Origin: Polyangium aurulentum
Lineage (GTDB): Bacteria > Myxococcota_A > Polyangia > Polyangiales > Polyangiaceae
DNA length: 47,729 nucleotides
Assembly (NCBI GenBank): GCA_945875545.1
Contig: CAMCKZ010000015.1
Coordinates: 1 to 47,729, forward strand
Reading direction: 5' to 3'
Part shown: positions 1 through 6,520 of the stretch, in pieces
How the letters are laid out: every line of letters begins with the position of its first letter
Numbering within the stretch: the first letter of the stretch is position 1
Notes under the pieces: generated by a model
Told to the model about the DNA's origin: nothing
The model's input: the letters and a program-made list of their open reading frames with translations, nothing else
Database searches by the model: none
Program-made: the position numbers and the translations under genes

Positions 1-1107
1 TCCAGCGATTTCGACGGCGTGCTTTTGGACGTCATGATGCCGAACATGACCGGGCCCGAGGCCGCACGAATCATGCGTGTGGATCATCCGCACGGAACCT
101 TGCCGATTGTGATGGTCACAGCGAAAAGCAGGCCCGAAGACGCGGCGATCGGCCTCGAAGCCGGCGCGAGCGATTACGTCGGAAAGCCTTTTCATCGCGA
201 AGAACTGCTCCAACGACTGGACGGTCAAATCCGATCTGTGCGCACGGCGCGGGCGTTTCGTCGCTTTGTACCGGAGGACTTTTTGGCGTTGCTCGGTGTG
301 AGCGACTTCGCGGAGCTCAAGGCCGGCGTTGGGATTGAAAAACACCTGACCATCCTCTTCACGGACATTCGCAATTTCACCACTTTGAGTGAGCGCCTGG
401 GCCCCGAGGCCACCTTTCGCTTTGTGAACGGCTGTTTCAGTCGGTTTGAGCCGGTTATTCGCGCCCACGGCGGTTTTATTGATAAGTTTATCGGAGATGC
501 GGTCATGGCCATCTTTCCCGGCGACGCGGAAAACGCCGTGCACGCGGCGGCGGATTTGCAAAAAGAGGTTGCCAACTACAATGCCGCCAAAGCCGGCGCG
601 AAGTCGCCGTTGGCCATTGGCATTGGCGTGCACCGAGGGCCCGTCATGATTGGCACCGTCGGCGATGCGGATCGGATGGAGGTGACGGCTATCGGCGACA
701 CGGTCAATGTGTCCGCGCGGCTCGAATCGCTGACGAAAGCCCTCGGCGTCGTGGCGCTGGTGAGCGAAGAAACGCTGGAACATGCCCCGCGGGAACTTCG
801 CCGCGCGCTGCGGCGTGTGGGAGCTGTACGGGTCAAAGGGCGAGAAGTGCCCATCGATCTTTTCGAGATTTTGGACTGCGTGGCAAGTGCGGACGAGCGG
901 GACCAAAAAGAGGCAACCCGCGACCGTTTTCAAACGGGATTAATCGCTTATATGCAGGGCGACCTGGGCCGCGCGCAGGTGCATTTTGAGGCAATTTGCG
1001 AGGCCGCGCCCCTCGATAAGGTTGCAAAGGTCTATCTCGCGCGGGTGAAAGCGTACCAAATCACCGGGCTGCCGCCGCACTTCGACGGCGACCTCGGGCA
1101 GATGTAG
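1..1107 (+). CDS. Response regulator fused to class III adenylate/guanylate cyclase (5' end missing)
   Basis: Partial: the reading frame is open from base 1, so the start lies outside the window. The N-terminal part is a receiver domain: LLDVMMPNMTG carries the likely phospho-acceptor Asp and SDYVGKPF the conserved Lys. A class III nucleotide cyclase domain follows, with both metal-binding Asp motifs (FTDIRNFT near base 358 and IGDAVMAIF near 495) and the transition-state Asn/Arg pair in GDTVNVSARLE. The Lys in IDKFIGD favours ATP over GTP by family knowledge, so cAMP synthesis is the likely output. About 80 C-terminal residues look helical and TPR-like. It is a one-component fusion of phosphorylation input and second-messenger output, probably soluble. 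A partner kinase would be upstream, outside the window. Confidence 0.9.
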   Translation, partial: SSDFDGVLLDVMMPNMTGPEAARIMRVDHPHGTLPIVMVTAKSRPEDAAIGLEAGASDYVGKPFHREELLQRLDGQIRSVRTARAFRRFVPEDFLALLGVSDFAELKAGVGIEKHLTILFTDIRNFTTLSERLGPEATFRFVNGCFSRFEPVIRAHGGFIDKFIGDAVMAIFPGDAENAVHAAADLQKEVANYNAAKAGAKSPLAIGIGVHRGPVMIGTVGDADRMEVTAIGDTVNVSARLESLTKALGVVALVSEETLEHAPRELRRALRRVGAVRVKGREVPIDLFEILDCVASADERDQKEATRDRFQTGLIAYMQGDLGRAQVHFEAICEAAPLDKVAKVYLARVKAYQITGLPPHFDGDLGQM

Positions 1108-1109
1108 GG

Positions 1110-1286
1110 CGCGGCAACGCTGAACACGCTGCCATCCGGCGCGACGCGCTGCAGGAATGCGCGCGGCTCGACGCGGAGATCGCCCGCCTGCGTGCCACCG
1201 CCGCGAAGCAGATGGCGCGGCGTGTGGAGTTGAACCTCCAGTTGAAACAACTCGAATCCCGCCTCGCCGAAGCCGCAGAAGCATGA
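1110..1286 (+). pseudogene. Remnant of DUF4391-like gene (C-terminal end only)
   Basis: This stretch has no start of its own, but the frame ending at TGA 1284-1286 reads as a Leu/Arg/Glu-rich helical tail including LDAEIARLRATAAKQ and RRVELNLQLKQLE. I recognise this as resembling the C-terminus of DUF4391 proteins, which by my recollection sit beside helicase and DNA-methyltransferase genes in defence loci. Only about 58 codons remain after the cyclase stop at 1107, so the gene is 5'-deleted. The stop overlaps the next gene's ATG in an ATGA arrangement, as expected for an old operon. The family assignment is from memory of the motif and is moderately sure. Confidence 0.5.
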
Positions 1287-1687
1287 TGAACCACGAAATA
1301 CACGAACCACACGAAAAACTCCTGTTTAAGGATGAGGTGTATGCCATTCAAGGTGCAGTCTTTGAGGTTTACCGGGAGATGGGCCGCGGCTTCTTGGAAG
1401 CGGTTTATCAAGAGTGTTTGGAAAAAGAACTGCGCCTTCGTGGCATTCCATTTGTCGCCCAGCAGGAACTGAAGCTCACCTACAAAGGCGAGGCGCTGGA
1501 GCAGACCTACAAGCCGGACATCATCTGCTACGGGCAAATCATTCTGGAACTCAAAGCCGTAAAGGCCCTCGCACCGGAGCATCAGGCACAGATGCTGAAC
1601 TATCTCAATGCCACGGGACACCGGCTCGGCCTTATCATCAACTTCGGCCATCACCCCAAGGTGGAAATCGAACGCTTCGCCCGCTAG
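1283..1687 (+). CDS. GxxExxY protein (PD-(D/E)XK-like family)
   Basis: 134 residues from the ATG at 1283, which overlaps the TGA of the upstream remnant (ATGA). An in-frame ORF reaches further upstream, but that part is the DUF4391 tail in another frame. The name-giving signature is visible (GRGFLEAVYQECLEKEL), followed by the Asp/Glu/Lys core YKPDIICYGQIILELKAVKAL, typical of the PF13366 family, which has a nuclease-like fold. The molecular role of these proteins is not established; they are often found in mobile or defence contexts. The first codons (NHEIHEPHEK) are encoded by the same CACGAA repeat that lies downstream, which suggests the gene travels with the repeat. It is the only intact gene of this small decayed locus. 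Confidence 0.85.
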   Translation: MMNHEIHEPHEKLLFKDEVYAIQGAVFEVYREMGRGFLEAVYQECLEKELRLRGIPFVAQQELKLTYKGEALEQTYKPDIICYGQIILELKAVKALAPEHQAQMLNYLNATGHRLGLIINFGHHPKVEIERFAR

Positions 1688-1698
1688 AGAAAAGATTA

Positions 1699-1816
1699 GA
1701 ACCACGAAATACACGAAATACACGAAAACGGAAGGAGAGGGAAAGGAAGGTCTGTTTCCCCAATCTAAAGCAAAACTTTCTGATCCCCTTTCGTGTATTT
1801 CGTGCCTTTCGTGGTT
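1699..1816. repeat. Inverted CACGAAATA-type repeat downstream of the GxxExxY gene
   Basis: AACCACGAAATACACGAAA at 1700-1718 (continuing to 1728) faces its near-perfect inverse, TTTCGTGTATTTCGTG ... TTTCGTGGTT, at 1789-1816, with about 60 bp between. A third copy of the same repeat (1288-1318) forms the first codons of the GxxExxY gene. The elements thus frame the gene on both sides and could form a long stem after it. They look like the end sequences of a small mobile cassette; no transposase is present. Confidence 0.75.
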
Positions 1817-1832
1817 AAAAAAGGAAATCACC

Positions 1833-2168
1833 ATGAAGAACCTGACCGCCAACGACCCCGAAACTCAATGGCCCGACATCGTCTCTGCGAACCTCGCCGC
1901 GCTCCGGGCCGTCTTCCCCGAACTCATCACCGAGGGGCTTGCTGACCTTAAACGGCCCGCACAGAGCCAGCATCGCCCGAATCGTTGCTCGCGGTCAATA
2001 TTCTTTCGTGGCGGCGGGCCTCGGTGTGGGGCCTCTCGCCACGCGTCCCAAGGTCCGAACAGAACTGCACCGCGCACACGTACAGCACACGTGCAACACA
2101 CGTGCAACACACGTGCAACACACGTAGCACACCCGTCACACCGACCTCCCACGGACCGAGTGTCTTAA
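1833..2168 (+). pseudogene. Truncated type III-like DNA methyltransferase (N-terminal ~35 codons)
   Basis: The ATG at 1833 has an AAAGGAA ribosome site. The first ~35 residues (MKNLTANDPETQ, SANLAALRAVFPELITEG) match what I know as the conserved start of site-specific DNA methyltransferases of type III restriction systems. After about base 1938 the resemblance ends; the frame runs on through unrelated Arg/Ser/Pro-rich sequence and an 11-bp tandem repeat to TAA at 2166-2168. The catalytic motifs (FxGxG, DPPY) are absent, so it cannot be functional. With the DUF4391 tail and the GxxExxY gene it marks a deleted restriction-modification locus. Confidence 0.55.
2075..2130. repeat. 11-bp tandem repeat, CACACGTGCAA, about five copies
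   Basis: Three exact copies of CACACGTGCAA lie at 2086-2096, 2097-2107 and 2108-2118, flanked by degenerate copies (2075-2085 and 2119-2130). The period equals about one helical turn. It lies inside the debris after the methyltransferase fragment and about 35 bp from the end of the convergent glycosyltransferase gene. Confidence 0.9.
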
Positions 2169-3262
2169 CGGTTCAAGCGCTCGCGGCAGTGGGCCAGATT
2201 GGCCTCGACCCGCGGCCGATCGCCGGGAGGTACGACGCCCGCGAGGAGCTTTTCGCTGGCCGCGCGCGCCTCTTCGTACGCCCCCACCCAAAAAGCCGCG
2301 ACGGACACTTCGTCGAGGGCGCGCCATGCGTACACGCTTTCGTCGATGAACAAAATGTCCCCGGGCCTTCCGAGCGATGCCGCAGCCCGCGCACATACAA
2401 GGGCTGTACCAAATCGCTTCTGCCGTCGGCAAAGCGAGGCGGCCGCGTGGAGAGGTTCGGCGCGGGTTGGCCGACGGTCAAAGGCGCGCAAATACCCTGC
2501 GATTGCCTCGTCAACTTTGCCGAGGGCTTCGTCCATCGCGGCCACTTGGTACTGGGCGTACCACGCTTCTTCCTCGAAGCCGCCCATGCCCGCGCGCTGC
2601 GTGTAGAATACAAGTGCCCGCTCGGGCCGGCCGCCGTCGCGGTAGCTTTGCGCGAGGTAAAATACGTACCGCGCGCTCGTGGGCTCGTCGATGAGTGCGC
2701 TCTCCAAGACCACCGCGTCGCGCAGGTATTTCTTCGTGCCCTCGCGGTTTCGCGCCGAGTCTGCGAGCGAGCGCACGTGCCACCCGGGCAAAAGCGCCGC
2801 CTGGAAGCCGTCGCTGCATTCAAGGTACTCGTGAAGCACGCCGCACCATCGCCAGGGTTTTTCCAGGTTTACGATGCCCACGCGCGCGAAAGAAAACGAC
2901 TCGCCCACGTGAATGGTGAGGTGGTGCGCGTCGCATTCTTCGAGGCCGCGCAGAGCGATGTCGGCGCCGGAATCGACGGAGAGCACGTCGTCGGCGTCGA
3001 GAAAAAGCGCGTGGCCACCGCCAGGCTTGGCCAAGTTTAGAGCCTCGGTGCGGTTATGTGCAAAATGCACCCATGGCCGCTCGTGCAGTTCGCCGGGCAC
3101 CCCCGCGAGAAGCTCGCGAATGCGCGATTGGGTGCCGTCGGTCGAGCCCGTGTCGACGATGCACCACCTGGAAATATGCGGCCTCGCAGCCTTCAGGCAG
3201 CGCTCGATGACGTGCGCCTCGTTCTTGACAATCATGTTGAGGCACAGGCCACGGGAACTCAT
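2165..3262 (-). CDS. Family 2 glycosyltransferase with TPR-like C-terminus
   Basis: 365 residues from ATG at 3262. The open frame extends upstream to 3535, but that part is low-quality Arg/His-rich sequence, and the family fold starts at LCLNMIVKNEAHVIERC, so 3262 is the right start. Domains: GT-A glycosyltransferase 2 (residues ~5-200) with the nucleotide-binding VDTGSTDGT and the metal-binding LDADD motif, then helical repeats (~200-360) resembling tetratricopeptide units. Such GT2-TPR proteins transfer a sugar from a nucleotide donor, acting in the cytoplasm on glycan or protein acceptors; the acceptor cannot be told here. It is convergent with the methyltransferase fragment, with the two stop codons overlapping. 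Confidence 0.85.
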   Translation of the reverse strand: MSSRGLCLNMIVKNEAHVIERCLKAARPHISRWCIVDTGSTDGTQSRIRELLAGVPGELHERPWVHFAHNRTEALNLAKPGGGHALFLDADDVLSVDSGADIALRGLEECDAHHLTIHVGESFSFARVGIVNLEKPWRWCGVLHEYLECSDGFQAALLPGWHVRSLADSARNREGTKKYLRDAVVLESALIDEPTSARYVFYLAQSYRDGGRPERALVFYTQRAGMGGFEEEAWYAQYQVAAMDEALGKVDEAIAGYLRAFDRRPTRAEPLHAAASLCRRQKRFGTALVCARAAASLGRPGDILFIDESVYAWRALDEVSVAAFWVGAYEEARAASEKLLAGVVPPGDRPRVEANLAHCRERLNR

Positions 3263-3555
3263 GGCGCGGGACCGTACCACACCCACGGCGCGTTCAGCGC
3301 GCAGCAGTTGGGATAGCGGCTGCGTGGCGGCATGGTCACGTATAGCGTATGTATGCGCGCACTTGGCCCCGCCGCAAGATGCTCCGCGATGACCCACGCG
3401 GTGCGTGTGAGGTGTCGCACTTGTGCGTCGCTTTCGGATCACGCCGCCGGGTTGCTGCGTAACGCGGTGCGCTACTCGGGTGGGCATGTCGCGCTGGAAG
3501 GCGCTCGGCGAGGGGTTTTTCTGGGTTTTTCCCACTTTTCATCGGTTTGCGCGGG
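3263..3555. other. Intergenic region without recognisable gene
   Basis: Divergent intergenic stretch between the GT2 glycosyltransferase and the following lipoprotein gene (347 bp in total, including the promoter listed separately). Open frames crossing it have no family resemblance and are rich in Arg/His/Ser. I see no RNA gene. A GGGTTTTTCTGGGTTTTTCCC direct repeat near 3515-3535 is the only other local structure. Confidence 0.5.
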
Positions 3556-3572
3556 TTGGCCCGGCCCTTGCA
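3556..3572 (+). promoter_or_regulatory. Sigma-54 (-24/-12) promoter
   Basis: TTGGCCCGGCCCTTGCA matches the sigma-54 consensus (TTGGCACG, 4 nt, TTGCA) at all but one position; the diagnostic GG and GC are ten bases apart, as required. The expected transcription start is near 3583, then the ribosome site AAGGAA (3594-3599) and ATG at 3610, giving a compact, well-proportioned leader. It implies activation of the lipoprotein gene by an enhancer-binding protein. Confidence 0.65.
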
Positions 3573-3609
3573 CAAGTTCCATCACCCACCTCAAAAGGAA
3601 CTTACCATC

Positions 3610-4392
3610 ATGAAAACGATCACCCTCTCGACCCTCGTCCTCGCCCTCTCGATCGCCGCCTGCGGGCCCGGCGCCAAGTTGCTGGACTTCGACTTCTCGG
3701 AAGAGACGGTCGGCCAGCGCGGCGCAGTGAGCTTTTCGACGCACGAGGGGGCCTCGTGCCTCTTCGGATGCGGTGTCACAGCACCGCTCGCGGTGGGCGC
3801 CGTCGACGTCATCGCCGTACGTCCACACACAGCCGAGACCGGCCTTAGCCTCGTCTCGAGCGACCCGGCCGTGCTCGGCGCGACGGTCGAAACCAGCTTT
3901 ACCTGCTGCTCGGGCGAGGGCGAATCGAAGCGCTGCGTGGCGCTCGGCGTTGGCAGTGCGTGCTCGGGCGCGAAGGAGTCGGTGTACCGCGTGGTAACCA
4001 GCGCCAAGGGCCCGGGCTCAGCGTATTTGCGGGTTCTTCACGCCGACGGCTCGGAGCTCGATCAGGTTCGGATCGCGATTGCCGTCCCGACAAGCGTTCG
4101 CCTCGAGGAAGCCGACGACAAAGAAGTTCCCGCCGCGGGTCTCTCGCGCAAGCTCGGCTCGCAGGGGTATTACAATGTCCGCATGCTGGACGCGAACGGT
4201 GTGCACATGCGCGCACCGGGGCTGACCCTCGTGCGCAGTTCGGACGTGAGCATCGTGGCCATCGTCCCGGCCCTGAGCACCGTCAACTCGGACAGCGGCG
4301 GCCAAACGGGGGGGCTGCACGCGTTGAAGGCTGGATTTGCGCAAATCACGGTCGTCGGCGGCGCGCCGGTCACTGTCACCGTGACGCCGTAG
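3610..4392 (+). CDS. Secreted lipoprotein, beta-rich, unknown function
   Basis: 260 residues from ATG 3610, preceded by AAGGAA at good spacing; the longer in-frame start at 3547 would destroy the signal peptide. MKTITLSTLVLALSIAAC is a clear lipoprotein signal with lipobox IAAC (Cys18), so the protein should be lipid-anchored. The mature part is rich in beta strands and Ser/Thr/Val, with Cys pairs (CLFGC, FTCCSGE, CVALGVGSAC) suggesting disulfides outside the cytoplasm. The C-terminal half (VTSVRLEEAD..., LHALKAGFAQITVVGG) resembles the Ig-like/BIG_2 type repeats of surface proteins, but I cannot assign a family. It stands alone between two intergenic regions and is probably sigma-54 dependent. 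Confidence 0.85.
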   Translation: MKTITLSTLVLALSIAACGPGAKLLDFDFSEETVGQRGAVSFSTHEGASCLFGCGVTAPLAVGAVDVIAVRPHTAETGLSLVSSDPAVLGATVETSFTCCSGEGESKRCVALGVGSACSGAKESVYRVVTSAKGPGSAYLRVLHADGSELDQVRIAIAVPTSVRLEEADDKEVPAAGLSRKLGSQGYYNVRMLDANGVHMRAPGLTLVRSSDVSIVAIVPALSTVNSDSGGQTGGLHALKAGFAQITVVGGAPVTVTVTP

Positions 4393-4414
4393 GCTTACCC
4401 TCGCCGTGAAGCTC

Positions 4415-4555
4415 TAGCGCCCTTTTCAGCGGCATAGACGCCGCTGCGGCTCACGCCGCCTCGCCTTCCGCTTCGGAAAAAGGGCGCTATCTAGTCCCCG
4501 GGGCTTCGCCCCGACGCCGCTACGCGGCTCCCCAAAATCGGCTCCCGCCGATTTT
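4415..4555. repeat. Cluster of hairpins downstream of the lipoprotein gene
   Basis: TAGCGCCCTTTTC (4415-4427) pairs with GAAAAAGGGCGCTA (4476-4489), enclosing a GC-rich GCGGC/GCCGC core. It is followed by CCCCGGGGCTTCGCCCCG (4496-4513) and a clean stem AAAATCGG ... CCGATTTT (4534-4555). Three hairpins in 140 bp exceed a terminator. They could be an intergenic repeat element or a structured RNA. The rest of the 467-bp gap to 4859 holds no gene that I can support. Confidence 0.7.
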
Positions 4556-4859
4556 CTAGAGCAGTCCTCGTTCAGATACACCCCGATGGGGTCTAGCTAA
4601 ACGAAAACCGCTCTGAGCCCCGCGTGGTTGCCATCCACGCGGCGCTTTTCCGTTGCGCCAGCTGGACCCTCGCCGACAACCTTCCTGCTGCGCGCCAAAT
4701 CCCGGCATCCAGCCAGCCGAACCCCGGTGGACCGGCAGGCTAATCGTGGCGCGCGCCTTGTCGAAGGGGAAATACCGGCGAGCCGCGAGGCAACCGTGCG
4801 CGCAGGAATCGCAACTCCACGCGTGCCTTGCTTCCGATCCGCGGTAAGCTCCCGCGGCG

Positions 4860-6455
4860 ATGGCCAACGAGACCGCAGACCTGCCCTCCGCATCCGCCCC
4901 CGCGAAGGCCCGTGCCGCGCTCGTCGCCTGGAATTCCGCGAAGGCCGAGAACTATTTTACCGCCGACCCGGACCTCGAACGGGTTTTGCGACGCCACTTG
5001 GGGCCCGCCGCGTTGGACGTCGAACGCGCGGGCTTGACGGCGTTTGGTGAGGAAAGCGCCACGGTTCTCGACGGCCTAATCCGCGAAAACAACCGCGACG
5101 AAAACTTGCCCCAGCTCCGGCGATGGAATGCCGTCGGAGAGCGCACCGAAGAGGTCATCTTCCATCCGTCGTACGCCGCGATCGGCCAGCGGGTCTTTCG
5201 CACGGGTGTCATCGGGCGGTACAACATCCCGGGCCAAGACAGGGTACAGCTGGCGTATGCGTACCTTGTGGCGCACCACGGCGAGGGCGGTCACCTGTGT
5301 CCCTTGGCGTGCACCGCGGGCCTCGTCAAGCTCCTCCAAGCGCGGGCGAGCGAGGCGCTGAAGAGCCAACTGCTCCCAGGGCTTTTCAATCTTGACCGAA
5401 ATTGTCCTGAACATTTCCACGCGGCGCAGTTTCTAACGGAGATTCAAGGGGGTTCTGACGTGGGCGCCAACGCGGCCCGCGCGCGCCTCGACGGCGACAC
5501 GTGGCGCATCTCCGGCGAAAAGTGGTTCTGCTCGGTCATCGACGCGGATCTCTACCTCATGACGGCCCGGCCCGAGGGCGCGCGCGATGGCACCGCTGGC
5601 CTCGGCGCGTTCGTGGTTCCACGGCTTTTGCCAGGCGGTGAGCCCAACGGCGTCTTCGTGCGCCGCCTGAAATACAAACTCGGCACGCGCAGCATGGCCA
5701 GCGGCGAGGCCGATTTTACCGACGCGCTCGCGTGGCCCATCGGAGCCGTCGACGGAGGATTCAAGGCGGTCGTCGAGATTGTCCTCAACACGAGTCGTCT
5801 CTACAATGCCGTCGGCGCCTGCGGCATCTTGCGCCGCGCGGAACTCGAAGCGACGACCTACGCGCGCCACCGCATGGCGTTCGGCCAGCCCATCGACCAA
5901 TTTCCCCTCGTCCAGCGATCCCTGGAGTTTCTGCGCACCGAACGGCGATTGGCCGTGGCCGGCACCTTTGAACTCGTGGCGATCGCCGACCGAATCGCCC
6001 TCGGCACCGCGACCGACGATGAAAAAGACGTGTTTCGCCTCGTCGTGAACATGAACAAATACTGGACGTCCATTCGCGCAACGAAGGCCGTCCACGAGGC
6101 CATCGAGGTACTCGGCGGCAACGGCGCCATCGAAGACTTCTCCGTGCTGCCCCGGCTTTGGCGCGACTGCATCGTCCTCGAATCCTGGGAAGGTACACAC
6201 AACGTGCTTGCTATGCAGGTGTTGAAGGACTTGCACCGGTTTAATCTACACGAACCGTACTCCAGGTACATAGCCGGTATGGGTGCTAGTGCCGCGACCC
6301 GCGAGCGCGCTGCCGTCGACCGTGAAGAGACGGAACGTGTGTTGCGTTTGCCGCCCGCCGCCGCCTCGCTGGAGGTTCGCGCGCTGGTCGACCGCCTGAT
6401 GGTGACGTGGCAAACAGCGTGTTGGGACGCGGTCGAAAGCGAATCCGCGCGTTAA
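4860..6455 (+). CDS. AidB-like acyl-CoA dehydrogenase
   Basis: 531 residues, ATG at 4860. FAD-dependent acyl-CoA dehydrogenase fold of the long AidB branch (about 540 residues, versus about 380 for ordinary members). Visible family motifs: FLTEIQGGSDVGAN (~residue 193-206), GEKWFCSV, RRLKYKLGTRSMASGE, YARHRMAFGQPIDQFP (flavin contact region), LGGNGAIEDF and WEGTHNVLAMQVL near the C-terminus. AidB proteins are flavoproteins linked to alkylation damage or branched acyl-CoA oxidation; which applies cannot be decided. The N-terminal ~50 residues are Ala-rich and not conserved. It appears monocistronic; the next gene is convergent. Confidence 0.9.
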   Translation: MANETADLPSASAPAKARAALVAWNSAKAENYFTADPDLERVLRRHLGPAALDVERAGLTAFGEESATVLDGLIRENNRDENLPQLRRWNAVGERTEEVIFHPSYAAIGQRVFRTGVIGRYNIPGQDRVQLAYAYLVAHHGEGGHLCPLACTAGLVKLLQARASEALKSQLLPGLFNLDRNCPEHFHAAQFLTEIQGGSDVGANAARARLDGDTWRISGEKWFCSVIDADLYLMTARPEGARDGTAGLGAFVVPRLLPGGEPNGVFVRRLKYKLGTRSMASGEADFTDALAWPIGAVDGGFKAVVEIVLNTSRLYNAVGACGILRRAELEATTYARHRMAFGQPIDQFPLVQRSLEFLRTERRLAVAGTFELVAIADRIALGTATDDEKDVFRLVVNMNKYWTSIRATKAVHEAIEVLGGNGAIEDFSVLPRLWRDCIVLESWEGTHNVLAMQVLKDLHRFNLHEPYSRYIAGMGASAATRERAAVDREETERVLRLPPAAASLEVRALVDRLMVTWQTACWDAVESESAR

Positions 6456-6476
6456 ACAGCAGTGGCTTCGCAATAC

Positions 6477-6520
6477 TACTGCATCACTACTGCATCACTA
6501 CCGCATCACTACCGCAACCA
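6477..6520. repeat. 11-bp tandem repeat, TACTGCATCAC, four copies
   Basis: Copies at 6477-6487, 6488-6498, 6499-6509 (TACCGCATCAC) and 6510-6520 (TACCGCAACCA) fill the gap between the convergent acyl-CoA dehydrogenase and sugar kinase genes and end one base before the kinase stop. The unit length is the same as that of the repeat at 2075-2130, but the sequence differs. Confidence 0.9.

Noticed and set aside
2075-2130. CRISPR-like repeat
   Set aside because: Units are 11 bp with no spacers; a plain tandem repeat.
1985-3040. 351-residue plus-strand ORF over the glycosyltransferase
   Set aside because: Antisense to the GT2 gene, which has VDTGSTDGT and DxD motifs.
4746-4762. Sigma-54-like site before the acyl-CoA dehydrogenase (TGGCGCGCGCCTTGTC)
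   Set aside because: The -12 GC is GT here and the site is about 100 bp from the start; too weak.
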